A stretch of DNA of 64,000 nucleotides from G963665215 sp963665215 (GTDB taxonomy: Bacteria; Chloroflexota; Dehalococcoidia; Lucifugimonadales; CAUZJF01): NCBI GenBank assembly GCA_963665215.2, contig CAXXWW010000008.1, positions 1 through 64,000 on the forward strand. The letters run 5' to 3'. Both the position numbers and the translations under genes were made by a program. Numbering within the stretch: the stretch's first letter is position 1; each line of letters begins with the position of its first letter. The notes below the pieces were generated by a model. That model saw only the letters and a program-made list of their open reading frames with translations, did no database searches and was not told where the DNA came from. Shown piece after piece: positions 41,146-49,765 of this stretch.

Positions 41146-42621
41146 ATGAGGACAGATAGGGCCGTCTCCCGACTCGAACGCCACGTAAGCCGCGCCCTTC
41201 AGGCGGGGGACGTGACACAGCATAGTGCGCTTATTGTCGCCGTCTCGGGCGGCCCCGACTCCCTGGCCCTGCTTCACGCCCTGTGCCGTCTCAAGAGTGG
41301 TCTGGGACTGGAGCTGCACGGCGCCCACCTGGACCACGCCCTCAGGGGCGAGGAATCGGCGGACGACGCCCGTTTCGTCGCCGAGACGTTTCGCCTTTTG
41401 GGGCTAGCTCATACGTCCGAACGGGCGGACGTTCGGGCTTTCCAGAAACGTCACCGTCTCTCTCTGGAGGAGGCCGCCCGCCGGGTCCGCTACGATTTCT
41501 TGGCTCGGGTCGCCCGAGAGCAGGGGGCGGGCGCGGTTGCCCTGGGCCACACCTCCGACGACCAGGCCGAGACGGTGCTGATGAACATCATACGGGGCAG
41601 CGGCCTGGCCGGACTGCGAGGCATGGAGACAGCGGCCCGGCACACCATCGGCGGGCAGGACATCCTGCTATTGCGCCCCCTTTTGCATTCGACGAGAAAG
41701 GATACGTTGGACTACTGTAGCGCGCTGGGGCTGAGGCCCCGCGTGGACCGGACAAACCTGTCCACTGCGCTGCGCCGCAATCGGGTCAGGTTGGAGCTCC
41801 TCCCCGCGCTGGAACAGTACAATCCCGCCGTGCGCGATGCGCTCATAAGGCTGTCCCGCAGCGCGGCACAAGAGGTGGCGCACCTGGACGGGATGGTGGA
41901 TGGCGTGTGGCAGAGAGCGGTGCGACAGTCGGACGGATACGTCGCCGTGAGCAAGGATGCTGCTCTGCGACTGGACCCCGCGCTCAGAGCTCACCTGCTG
42001 CGTCAGGCGGTGCGCCTCGTGAAGGGCGATCTTAAGGGGATCGAGCAGTACCACATCGACAATATGGTCCGTCTGCTGGAGGGGGGTGCCGGGAAAGCGC
42101 TCGATCTGCCCGGTGGCCTCCGCTTCACGGTGGGCTATGCCGAAGCAACCGTCACTACAGCCGAGCACGACCTTTGCCCGCTCCCTTCTCTCGAGGGCGA
42201 GCACCCTTTGAATGTGCCGGGTGAGACGCTCATTCACGGGTGGCGCATTACAGCCGCTCTGGTGGAGCCCGACTCGGAGCCAGCTCCCGACGGTTCCTGG
42301 GACTACGCCCCGGGCGGCCTTAGAGCCCGCCTGAGCTACCGGCCCGTCGCCGATGGGATGTACGTCAGGGCCCGCAGACCGGGCGATCGCTTCCAGCCCC
42401 TGGGAATGACTGGTCGCAAAAAGCTACAAGACTTCATGGTTGATGCCAAGATTCCGCGCTGGTGGCGGGACAACGTCCCTCTCGTTCTGTCGACTGGGGA
42501 TATCGTGTGGGTGGTGGGTTGGCGGACTGCCGAATGGGCCAGGGCTAAAGAGAGGGACGCTCCACTGCTGGAGCTTGTGTTCGCCCTCGAAGGCGGGGGG
42601 ATTCCTGGGGTCGGGGGTTAG
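41146..42621 (+). CDS. tilS: tRNA(Ile)-lysidine synthase
   Basis: 491 residues. It modifies the CAU anticodon wobble base of tRNA-Ile with lysine so that it reads AUA. The PP-loop ATPase site is AVSGGPDSLALLHALCRL; further family motifs are HGAHLDHALRGEESADDARF and ALGHTSDDQAETVLMNIIRGSGL. The C-terminal TilS domains follow, with RRPGDRFQPLGMTGRKKLQDF. Start ATG 41146 lacks a strong ribosome-binding site. Last gene of the recA-recX-corC-tilS run. Confidence 0.96.
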   Translation: MRTDRAVSRLERHVSRALQAGDVTQHSALIVAVSGGPDSLALLHALCRLKSGLGLELHGAHLDHALRGEESADDARFVAETFRLLGLAHTSERADVRAFQKRHRLSLEEAARRVRYDFLARVAREQGAGAVALGHTSDDQAETVLMNIIRGSGLAGLRGMETAARHTIGGQDILLLRPLLHSTRKDTLDYCSALGLRPRVDRTNLSTALRRNRVRLELLPALEQYNPAVRDALIRLSRSAAQEVAHLDGMVDGVWQRAVRQSDGYVAVSKDAALRLDPALRAHLLRQAVRLVKGDLKGIEQYHIDNMVRLLEGGAGKALDLPGGLRFTVGYAEATVTTAEHDLCPLPSLEGEHPLNVPGETLIHGWRITAALVEPDSEPAPDGSWDYAPGGLRARLSYRPVADGMYVRARRPGDRFQPLGMTGRKKLQDFMVDAKIPRWWRDNVPLVLSTGDIVWVVGWRTAEWARAKERDAPLLELVFALEGGGIPGVGG

Positions 42622-42644
42622 GGTTTAGGATTGGCCGGCTGGGG

Positions 42645-43643
42645 CTACATCACGCGGTCCAGGCGGGGGTTGGAGGTGACGCCGGGCGTGCGGCCCCTCT
42701 TGGCGATGGGCCGCCCGTCTATCTCGTGAATGTCGGCGGTGATGGGGTTGGGCGGCGAGCTGGCGACGTACGTCCCAACGCCGAAGGAGTTGACAGGTGC
42801 GCCGGATTCCACGAACTCCCTGATTCGCTCCGGGGTGAATCCGCCGCTGACCATGATCTCTACGTGCCTGAAGTCGGCCAGGTCCAGACGCGCTCGAGTC
42901 TCCTTGACCAGGTCAATCGTCACGCCGCCCCGCTCAATTGGGGTGTCCAGCCGAATGCCGCGGAGCCTCTCCCTGAGGGCGCGTGCCACGTTCAGCGCCT
43001 CCTCCGCCTCGTCCTTAAAGGTGTCTACTAGGGCCACCCGCGGGACCTCCTGGGGCATGTGCCTGTCAAAGGACTGTATTGCCTTGACCGTGTCTTCCAT
43101 CAAGAGGGCTAGGGCATGGGGCATGTTGCCCGACGGGGTGACCGCTGCCAGCCTGGCGCCTAGGATGGTGGAGCATGAGACGCAGCCGCCCTTAATGCAA
43201 GCGTAGTCCAGCTCGGCGGCTACGTTGGGGTGCACGTGGCGGGCTCCCAACGCGACCACGGGGGTCCCCCCGGCGGCATCCACGCACTCCCGCGCCGCGG
43301 TCGCCCAGCCCGTGCTGTGGGCCAGGATGCCGCAGATGGCCGTCTCGTACAGCCCCAGCGAGCCGTAGGGCGACTTGACTCGCAGCGCCACCTCTTTCGC
43401 CGACACGGTGTCCCCCTCCTCCAGCGCCCACACCTCGCTCCCAGTCTCGGGCAGTATTCTGGCCAGAAGCACCTTCACCTCCGAGAGCCCGCAAAAAATC
43501 CCGCTTCTCTCGGGCGAGAACTCCATCGTCACCATGGGGTTCATGCCCTCGTTGCGCAGGATCGTGAGGGTGCGCTGGAGGTAGACGTCGGCGGTGTCGC
43601 CGACGAGCACCGGCCGTCGGACCTCGAACTCAGAATTGACCAT
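42645..43643 (-). CDS. Nicotinate phosphoribosyltransferase family protein, short form
   Basis: 332 residues of the type II phosphoribosyltransferase fold used for NAD synthesis. Visible: TADVYLQRTLTILRNEGMNP, SLGLYETAICGILAHSTGWATA, ALGARHVHPNVAAELDYA, VALVDTFKDEAEEAL, and EIMVSGGFTPERIREFVESGAPVNSFGVGTYV, the phosphate-binding region. The chain is about 120 residues shorter than the PncB at 46681, resembling archaeal-type NAPRTases. It lies 71 bp after the nicotinamidase gene on the same strand. Nicotinate as substrate is likely; quinolinate or another pyridine acid cannot be excluded. Confidence 0.85.
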   Translation of the reverse strand: MVNSEFEVRRPVLVGDTADVYLQRTLTILRNEGMNPMVTMEFSPERSGIFCGLSEVKVLLARILPETGSEVWALEEGDTVSAKEVALRVKSPYGSLGLYETAICGILAHSTGWATAARECVDAAGGTPVVALGARHVHPNVAAELDYACIKGGCVSCSTILGARLAAVTPSGNMPHALALLMEDTVKAIQSFDRHMPQEVPRVALVDTFKDEAEEALNVARALRERLRGIRLDTPIERGGVTIDLVKETRARLDLADFRHVEIMVSGGFTPERIREFVESGAPVNSFGVGTYVASSPPNPITADIHEIDGRPIAKRGRTPGVTSNPRLDRVM

Positions 43644-43714
43644 GTTTGTTCACCCCGGGCTGTCTGGCGAGCAGGGCATGGAGTCCCTGGCGGAGGTGGT
43701 CGAAACCGTGAAGG

Positions 43715-44254
43715 CTAGCTGGCAGTGATGGCAGTCTGTCCCACCAGGTTGGCCCCCAGAATCTTCTCCATATGCTGAAGCGCGTAGGCGTGCGCCTCTG
43801 GATCGAAGGTGGCTACGCAGTCCACGGGTACTTCAACGATGTAGTCGCGGTTGCGCGCGTCGGCCGCCGTGTGCATGACGCAGATGTCTGTGCAAACGCC
43901 GCAGACGATAACCTTCTCCGGATCGAGTGCTGTCAACCGCTCCTCAAGCGTGGTCCCGAAAAACGCGCTATATCTCTTCTTGTGGATCACTTCTCCATCG
44001 TATCCCGAAAGCTCGGGAATGAGGTCCGCCTCTTCGGTACCGCTGACGCAGTGAACGGGGAAGATCTTGAACTCCAGGTCATCCGCGTCGTGATTGTCAC
44101 AGATGAAGAACAGCCGGGAGCCGGCGGCCTGCTCTCGCTCGATCAGTCGTTGTATATTGGGTATAACCCTTCGCGCGTCATCCCCGCAGTATAGCTCGTG
44201 GCCGGCCTCCATGAACCCGACCAGCATATCCACCACCAACACGGCGTTGGCCAT
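43715..44254 (-). CDS. Nicotinamidase / isochorismatase-family hydrolase
   Basis: 179 residues of the isochorismatase fold. The catalytic triad is visible: Asp in AVLVVDMLVGFME, Lys in VIHKKRYSAFFGT, Cys in VIVCGVCTDICVMHTAADAR. The metal-site motif D-N-H-D is in FFICDNHDADDLEF. The cis-peptide neighbourhood and length fit PncA-like nicotinamidases, which deaminate nicotinamide to nicotinate. Its downstream neighbour is a nicotinate phosphoribosyltransferase-type gene, so the pair makes a two-step salvage route. Start ATG 44254. Confidence 0.88.
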   Translation of the reverse strand: MANAVLVVDMLVGFMEAGHELYCGDDARRVIPNIQRLIEREQAAGSRLFFICDNHDADDLEFKIFPVHCVSGTEEADLIPELSGYDGEVIHKKRYSAFFGTTLEERLTALDPEKVIVCGVCTDICVMHTAADARNRDYIVEVPVDCVATFDPEAHAYALQHMEKILGANLVGQTAITAS

Positions 44255-44385
44255 CGATTATCATCCCCCGACGGACGCGCATTGCGCCGTCAGGAAAGGT
44301 ATGGTACCGCGCGATCGGGGAAACTGCAAGGGCCTAGATTTGAAAAAGGTTTAGGGCGTGTATAAGAAATTGACAGGAGATGAAA

Positions 44386-44414
44386 TTGACGCTGCATATG
44401 CGATGGCCTAGAAT
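44386..44414 (+). promoter_or_regulatory. Promoter giving a leaderless M16 protease mRNA
   Basis: TTGACG (44386-44391), exactly 17 bases, TAGAAT (44409-44414). Six bases separate the -10 from the ATG at 44421, so transcription should begin at the A of the start codon. There is no Shine-Dalgarno sequence in front of this gene, which agrees. Confidence 0.75.
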
Positions 44415-44420
44415 CGGCCC

Positions 44421-45713
44421 ATGACTGTACCCGTAAACGGCACCGGTACATCCATTCGAAGGACCGCCCTCGAGAACGGGATGCGTGTCGTGACCTGCGC
44501 AATGCCCCACACGCGGTCCGTTGGAATCAGCGTCTTCGTCGGAGTCGGCTCCAGGTATGACCCTGAAGACCGCGCCGGGATATCCCATTATGTCGAGCAT
44601 CTGGTATTCAAAGGCACGAAGCGGCGGCCCACGGCCCGTCAGATAAGCGAAACGGTGGAGGGAGTGGGGGGCCTCATCAACGCCGGCACCGAGCAGGAGC
44701 TCACCGTCTACTGGTGCAAGATAGCGCACACCTACCTGGATCACATGCTGGACCTGCTCCTCGACATGCTGCGGAATTCCTTGTACGAGCCAGCAGAGAT
44801 CGAGAAAGAGCGCATGGTGCTCCTGGAAGAGCAGAGCATGGTAAAAGATTATCCCAGCTACCAGGTCGAGGCCCTCATAGACGGGTTGCTCTGGCCCAAC
44901 CATCCCCTGGGACGCGATATCAGCGGCACCAGGGAATCCGTGAGCGGGATTAACCGGGACATGATTCTGGACCATGTCTCCCAGTTTTATACACCCGCGA
45001 ATATCGTGGTGAGCGTAGCCGGCAACGTGGACCATGACCACGTGGTGAGCCGGGTACACGCCTTGACCGGCCGATGGGCGCCTCACGCTCCTCCCGCGTG
45101 GGCGCCGTACACCGGCGTTCAGTCGGCGCCGCAGGTCTGGCTTGAGTACCGCAAGACCGAGCAGGCCCACCTGGCCATAGGCCTTCCCGGTCTCTCCATA
45201 ATGCACCCTGACAGGCACGCTCTGGACCTGCTCAGCGTCGTCCTGGGAGAGGGGATGAGCAGCCGTCTCTTCCTTGAGGTCAGAGAAGAACAGGGGCTGG
45301 CCTACGATATCCGCAGCGGCGTGACCCACTACCAGGACTGCGGTGATGTTGTCATCACCGCGGGCGTGGACCCGAAGCGGGTCTACAGCGCGCTGCAGAC
45401 CATACTTGCCGAGGTCAGCTCCCTTAAGGAAGCCATACCTGCCGAGGAGCTGGAGAAGGCCAAGCGTCTCAGCACGGGCAGGCTGCTCCTCAGTATGGAG
45501 GACACCAGGGCCGTCTCTTCATGGAACGGTTCCCAAGAGCTGCTGCTCAGCCAGGTCTTCGAGGTGGATGAGATTGTCGAGGACATCAATGGGGTGACTT
45601 CGGAGGACGTACACAAGGTGTCCAATGCCCTGCTGATGACTGAGAAGCTGAACCTGGCCGTCGTGGGCCCAAGTCGTGGCCAGAGCCGTTTTCAGAGGGC
45701 GTTGCGGCTGTAG
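44421..45713 (+). CDS. M16-family zinc protease
   Basis: 430 residues, the processing-protease type of the inverzincin family. The inverted zinc motif HYVEH is at 56-60 with the third ligand in RMVLLEEQ (Glu136), then the N-domain segment GGLINAGTEQELTVYW and the C-domain LLSVVLGEGMSSRLFLEVREEQGLAYDI with the conserved R...Y pair. One-chain length of about 430 matches bacterial homologues of mitochondrial processing peptidase beta. No signal peptide. Promoter analysis suggests a leaderless transcript. Divergent from the nicotinamidase gene. Confidence 0.93.
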   Translation: MTVPVNGTGTSIRRTALENGMRVVTCAMPHTRSVGISVFVGVGSRYDPEDRAGISHYVEHLVFKGTKRRPTARQISETVEGVGGLINAGTEQELTVYWCKIAHTYLDHMLDLLLDMLRNSLYEPAEIEKERMVLLEEQSMVKDYPSYQVEALIDGLLWPNHPLGRDISGTRESVSGINRDMILDHVSQFYTPANIVVSVAGNVDHDHVVSRVHALTGRWAPHAPPAWAPYTGVQSAPQVWLEYRKTEQAHLAIGLPGLSIMHPDRHALDLLSVVLGEGMSSRLFLEVREEQGLAYDIRSGVTHYQDCGDVVITAGVDPKRVYSALQTILAEVSSLKEAIPAEELEKAKRLSTGRLLLSMEDTRAVSSWNGSQELLLSQVFEVDEIVEDINGVTSEDVHKVSNALLMTEKLNLAVVGPSRGQSRFQRALRL

Positions 45714-45764
45714 CGGTGGCGCGGAAGCCTCGCCGCTCCAAGGCGGGGGGCCTGTCTCAGAAGT

Positions 45765-45901
45765 CCCTTCTCCCTTGGAGGGAGAAGGTCAGGATGAGGG
45801 GGTGCCGACGAAAGTCGGCAGCTCGCTATCTAGAAATAACGGTTCCGGGCCGATGAGAGGATCACCCTCACCTTAATCCTCTCCCATCAAAGGGAGAGGA
45901 A
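45765..45901. repeat. Inverted pair of CTCTCCC-type intergenic repeats
   Basis: Left unit CCTTCTCCCTTGGAGGGAGA continues with AGGTCAGGATGAGGG. The right unit, inverted, has CCCTCACCTTAATCCTCTCC then CATCAAAGGGAGAGGA. Each unit contains its own hairpin, and together they form a BIME-like pair between the convergent M16 and CMD genes. Resembles the widespread CCCTCACCCTAACCCTCTCC family of dispersed repeats. Confidence 0.8.
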
Positions 45902-45999
45902 AGAGACCAGCGCCCCTCAGAGCAGCGAGGAGACAGGCTGGGTGTGGGGGACGCACGACCCACGCACTCCCGGCAATACGCCGGCGCGCGGCCCGGAGT

Positions 46000-46548
46000 T
46001 CACCCTGCTAGCCCGTCCTGCTTTCCCTCCTCCAGCTCGACGCCCAGGGCTTTGATCACCCGGTCGAGCAGGGCGTAGTAGCCGACCAGCACCACCAGGT
46101 CCACCGTTTGGGACGGGCCCAGAAGGTGCAGGATGGCCTGGAAGGTGCGGTCGGTGAGCGTGCCGTCGCGGACCAGCTCCCTGGCGGCCTGGGTGAAGAC
46201 CCCTTCCTTCGCTGGCAACCCCATGGGCGCGCGGCCGGTGCGGATCGCCTCGATGACCTGGTCTCGCACCCCGGCCTCCCGGGCCGCCGGCTCATGCTGG
46301 GCCCACTCATAGGCGCTGTTTAGCTCCTTTGCCGCGCTGAGGATCGCCGTCTCCCTGACCGCCGGCTCGAGGGGAGACTTGTACCGGATATACTCGCCCA
46401 GCCCTGCCACCGCCTCGGCGGCGTCCGGGCTGTTGAGCAGGGCCTGAAAGACGTGCAGCACGCTGCCCCGGGTGCCGGCGATATCGTCGTAGACGTGTTG
46501 CTTGTTCGCCGGGAGGGCCTCCCTTGAAACGTAGGGGACACGGGCCAT
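46000..46548 (-). CDS. Carboxymuconolactone decarboxylase family protein
   Basis: 182 residues of the AhpD/CMD helical fold. Core: KSPLEPAVRETAILSAAKEL, then YEWAQHEPAAREAGVRDQVIEAIR, with the E-W-x-x-H motif. The redox C-x-x-C of AhpD is absent, so it is the decarboxylase-like branch without thiol chemistry. ATG 46548 is six bases after AGGAG; the longer frame to 46590 is not needed. Stand-alone downstream of pncB; substrate unknown. Confidence 0.88.
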   Translation of the reverse strand: MARVPYVSREALPANKQHVYDDIAGTRGSVLHVFQALLNSPDAAEAVAGLGEYIRYKSPLEPAVRETAILSAAKELNSAYEWAQHEPAAREAGVRDQVIEAIRTGRAPMGLPAKEGVFTQAARELVRDGTLTDRTFQAILHLLGPSQTVDLVVLVGYYALLDRVIKALGVELEEGKQDGLAG

Positions 46549-46680
46549 TGCGGGCTCCTTTCTATATATCCACGGGGCCTGGGGCACCATAACATTCTAA
46601 GCCTTTCACCTGCCGCGGGTAGAATCATGGCCGTTACAGCTCACAGGATATCCCGAGCCGACATTTCCTATTTATGAGGC

Positions 46681-48051
46681 CTACCCTCCACCTTCGCGCC
46701 CCGTCGCGTCGTCGGAGACCGTGCGCTGAAGTGTCGCGAGCTCGGCGCTGGTGGAGACGCGGTACATGGCCGGCGACCTGAGGGCCTTGTGCCTTTCAGG
46801 CAAGTGGCCGAACTCTTGTGAGAATTTCTCCCTCAACCGGTCAAGAGGGTGTGTCGGCTGCGTAGGTTTCCCACCCGCCATGACCTGGCTGAGCAGCGGC
46901 TCTCCTCCCTCACGGGGTGGACGCTCGCCCGCCAGGCCAACGATGTCGTGGAGGTACGTCCCATCTGCATCGCGGTAGCGAAACACCTGTTTTGGGCCGG
47001 GCGTGGACTCCTTTCCGGCGCTGAGCTTGACCACCGGGCGGCCGTCGTACTCGACCAGCTTGTAGGCGCAGTCGGCCCAGGGGGCGTCCGCTGAGACCCC
47101 CACCTTCGTGCCTACGCCAAATCCGTCGATCGGCGCGCCCGCCGTCAGCAGCGAGTCAAGCTCGAACTCGTCCAGGCCGCCGCTGGCGAACACCTGAACG
47201 TCGTTGAGCCCGGCCTCGTCCAGCACGGCGCGCGCCTTGATGGAGAGGTCCAGAAGGTCCCCGCTGTCCAGGCGGACCGCCCTCAGACCGTGTCCTCGCC
47301 GCCGCATCTCCTCGGCCACCGTGATGGCCCTGCGGACGCCCTCAATGGTATCGTAAGTGTCCACGAGAAATGTGCTGCTTTCCGGAAAGGAGCCGGCGTA
47401 GGCTCGAAACGCGTCCTCCTCGCTGGGAAAGCACTGGACGAAGGAGTGGGCCATCGTGCCAAATGTGGGAATGCCGTACAGCTCGCCTGCCATTACGTTG
47501 CTCGTACCTGAGAAACCGGCCATGTAGCTGACCCGGGCCAGCTTGTTCGCGGCGTCGATACCTTGGGCACGCCTCGCCCCGAAGTCGACCACCATCCTGC
47601 CGCGGGCGGCGTGTACCACCCTCGAGGCCTTGGTCGCCAGGACGCTCTGGAGGTTGATCTGGTTGATAAGGAGCGTCTCCACGACCTGGGCCTCTATGAT
47701 CGGGGCGGTCACCTCCAGGACCGGCTCGTTGGCGAAGAAAATGGTCCCCTCAGGCATCGCGCGCACGGTGCCTCTGAAGCGCAGCTGCCGGAGGAAGTCG
47801 AGAAAACCCTCTGCGAACCGCCCCTGGGCGCGGAGGGCCTCGATATCGCCGTCTGAGAACTCAAAGCCCTCGAGGTATTCGAGTACGTCTTGCACGCCCG
47901 CAAGCACATAGTATGCGCGGTCGGGAGGGTAGCTCCGGATAAAGAGGCTGAAAGTGGCCGACGCGGTTATGCCGCTCTGCCAGTAGACCTGGGCCATGGT
48001 CAGCTCGTACAGGTCCATGAACATCGCCGGCGACGGCTTTTGGTCGGCCAT
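46681..48051 (-). CDS. pncB: Nicotinate phosphoribosyltransferase
   Basis: 456 residues. It makes nicotinate mononucleotide from nicotinate and PRPP. Family signatures: MFMDLYELTMAQVYWQSG, LLINQINLQSVLATKASRVV, VDFGARRAQGIDAANKLARVSYMAGF-type core, GTMAHSFVQCFPSEEDAFRAYA with the reactive His, and VRLDSGDLLDLS. The C-terminal domain includes DGFGVGTKVGVSADAP. ATG 48051 follows AAGGG. It appears to be in an operon with thiL and the small protein at 48099. A second, shorter homologue lies 3 kb away. Confidence 0.96.
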   Translation of the reverse strand: MADQKPSPAMFMDLYELTMAQVYWQSGITASATFSLFIRSYPPDRAYYVLAGVQDVLEYLEGFEFSDGDIEALRAQGRFAEGFLDFLRQLRFRGTVRAMPEGTIFFANEPVLEVTAPIIEAQVVETLLINQINLQSVLATKASRVVHAARGRMVVDFGARRAQGIDAANKLARVSYMAGFSGTSNVMAGELYGIPTFGTMAHSFVQCFPSEEDAFRAYAGSFPESSTFLVDTYDTIEGVRRAITVAEEMRRRGHGLRAVRLDSGDLLDLSIKARAVLDEAGLNDVQVFASGGLDEFELDSLLTAGAPIDGFGVGTKVGVSADAPWADCAYKLVEYDGRPVVKLSAGKESTPGPKQVFRYRDADGTYLHDIVGLAGERPPREGGEPLLSQVMAGGKPTQPTHPLDRLREKFSQEFGHLPERHKALRSPAMYRVSTSAELATLQRTVSDDATGREGGG

Positions 48052-48098
48052 GCGTCCCTTCCGGTCTGTGGATGAGTCGCTCTGGTGCGTTCTCTCTT

Positions 48099-48395
48099 CT
48101 ACCCGAGATAGATCGCTATCCCCGCGTGCGGGAAGAATACCTCCAGGTTAGCCTGCCGCTCCCTCTGAAGGGCATGAGCGTAACCCACGTACCCCGGGTC
48201 TGTCACCGGTAGCCTGTGCGGGCACGGCTGCCGCCTCTCCTCCTGGGGACAGAGATGGATGTCCTGGCGGTGGTCCCAGAATCCCACCAGTCGCATCGGG
48301 TAATAGAGCGTCTCGGCGGCGGTGCGAAGGTCTGCGATGATCTCGCTGGCGCGGGACTCGCCCTCGGTCTTGATATCGACGACTATCCGGTCCAA
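48099..48395 (-). CDS. Small conserved-looking protein between thiL and pncB, unknown function
   Basis: 98 residues, no match recognised. It starts TTG 48395, overlapping the ribosome-binding region formed by the end of thiL (GGGAGTGA), only 3 bp after the thiL stop; this spacing implies coupled translation. The sequence begins DRIVVDIKTEGESRASEII, contains LVGFWDHRQDIHLCPQEER, and ends LEVFFPHAGIAIYLG. No signal peptide or membrane span. Confidence 0.6.
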   Translation of the reverse strand: MDRIVVDIKTEGESRASEIIADLRTAAETLYYPMRLVGFWDHRQDIHLCPQEERRQPCPHRLPVTDPGYVGYAHALQRERQANLEVFFPHAGIAIYLG

Positions 48396-48398
48396 GCT

Positions 48399-49439
48399 TC
48401 ACTCCCGGCGAAAGTGGTCCCATCCACCCTGTTCTATTGGGACCGCCGCTCCCGATGGGTCGAGCACAGTGACGCCCGGTGGCCCGTCTGTTATGTCGCC
48501 TATGACCGTCACCGGCACGGCCACGAGCGCGCCCAACTGTCCCATGAGCTGAGGCGGCGCCGTGAACAGGAGCTCGTAGTCCTCGCCGCCCGACAGGGCC
48601 AGCGACAGCCACTCCTCGGGGTAGGCGCGCCTCAGGAACTCATCAGCCGGCACCCGGTCCGAGTGCACCCGTGCGCCCACTCCGCTGGCCTCGCACAGCT
48701 TCCCCAGGTCGTCGACCAGGCCGTCGCTGACGTCGATGGCCGCGACGACCCCGTGCCGCACCAGCAGCATCCCCTCAGGCACGCGTGGCACAGGCCGGTT
48801 GTGAGCGTTGGCGAGGTGGGCTGACGTTTGAGCATCGAAGCTCAGCTCGCCCTGCAACATCCGTAGTCCGCCGCCTGAGCAGCCGAGGCTTCCCGTCACG
48901 GCGATCTTATCACCGGGTGCGGCGGCGCTCCGCCTCAGAATGGGCTTCTTCCGTGGCGTGCCTCCTTCGGGGAACGCTGTGGCGCCGACCATCGCGACGC
49001 TCACAAAGAACACGGGCGAGCGCACCACGTCTCCGCCCACTATGGACCCGCCCCACCTGTCGCAGGCCTCCAGCATGCCCCGGTACATCTCGACCAGCCC
49101 GTCAACGGGCAGGTCGCCACGCAGGCCCAGGGTTATGACCGAGTAGACGGGCGCGCAGCCCATGGCCGCGACGTCGCTCAAGTTGACCGACAGAGATTTC
49201 CAGCCCAGGTCCGCCCAGTCTATCCGGTCGAGGCTGAAGTGGACCCCCTCCACCATGGTATCGGTGGTCAGTACCCTGCCGCCCGCTGGAGCATCCCACG
49301 CCGCGGCGTCGTCTCCGATGGAGAGACAGAGGCGGAAGCCTAGCGAGTCCGTCTGTTGGGCAGGCGACGCGCTCACGGCGCCGATCGTGTTGGCCAGCGT
49401 TTCAATGAGCCGCGCCTCGCCCAGTTCCTTCACCTGCAT
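48399..49439 (-). CDS. thiL: Thiamine-monophosphate kinase
   Basis: 346 residues. It phosphorylates thiamine monophosphate to the active diphosphate. PurM/ThiL fold: LCLSIGDDAAAWDAP (ATP/Mg), VLTTDTMVEGVHFSLDRIDWADLGWKSL, NLSDVAAMGCAPVYSVI, GGSIVGGDVVRSP, and AIDVSDGLVDDLGKLCE, SLALSGGEDYELLFT. Start ATG 49439. First gene of a probable operon with the small protein and pncB; no TPP riboswitch is seen upstream. Confidence 0.96.
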   Translation of the reverse strand: MQVKELGEARLIETLANTIGAVSASPAQQTDSLGFRLCLSIGDDAAAWDAPAGGRVLTTDTMVEGVHFSLDRIDWADLGWKSLSVNLSDVAAMGCAPVYSVITLGLRGDLPVDGLVEMYRGMLEACDRWGGSIVGGDVVRSPVFFVSVAMVGATAFPEGGTPRKKPILRRSAAAPGDKIAVTGSLGCSGGGLRMLQGELSFDAQTSAHLANAHNRPVPRVPEGMLLVRHGVVAAIDVSDGLVDDLGKLCEASGVGARVHSDRVPADEFLRRAYPEEWLSLALSGGEDYELLFTAPPQLMGQLGALVAVPVTVIGDITDGPPGVTVLDPSGAAVPIEQGGWDHFRRE

Positions 49440-49541
49440 GGCTGCAAATTATACCGGGCTACAAGACCTGCGCTCAACCTCGACTTGCCCAAAAACCCAT
49501 ATTTAAGTACCTGATCAGTAATAATTTAACACGCCGTCATG

Positions 49542-49557
49542 CTGAGTCGGGACTCAG
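49542..49557. repeat. Palindrome CTGAGTC-GG-GACTCAG
   Basis: A perfect seven-base inverted repeat between divergent thiL and sth, within GTCATGCTGAGTCGGGACTC, which resembles the common GTCATGCTGAG dispersed repeat rather than an operator. Confidence 0.45.
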
Positions 49558-49765
49558 GGTGACATCTGTTAGGTCTGTCTGACGACGGACCTAGTTGGCC
49601 TGTGTTGTACAATGACCTTACATAGTACCGGCGTCCAAACGAGCGCCCCTGGGTCCCACCTGCTGGTTGGGCTAACCACCGTGGGCCAGCGTACTCCCAG
49701 GCAACTTGCGGTCTGCGACCTGCAGCGCACCAAGCGCGCAGCTGGAGCGCATACCGGAGGCAATT

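Noticed and set aside
49440..49765. TPP riboswitch in front of thiL
   Set aside because: No CTGAGA or ACCTGATC-type conserved core with matching stems was found in the thiL leader on the minus strand.
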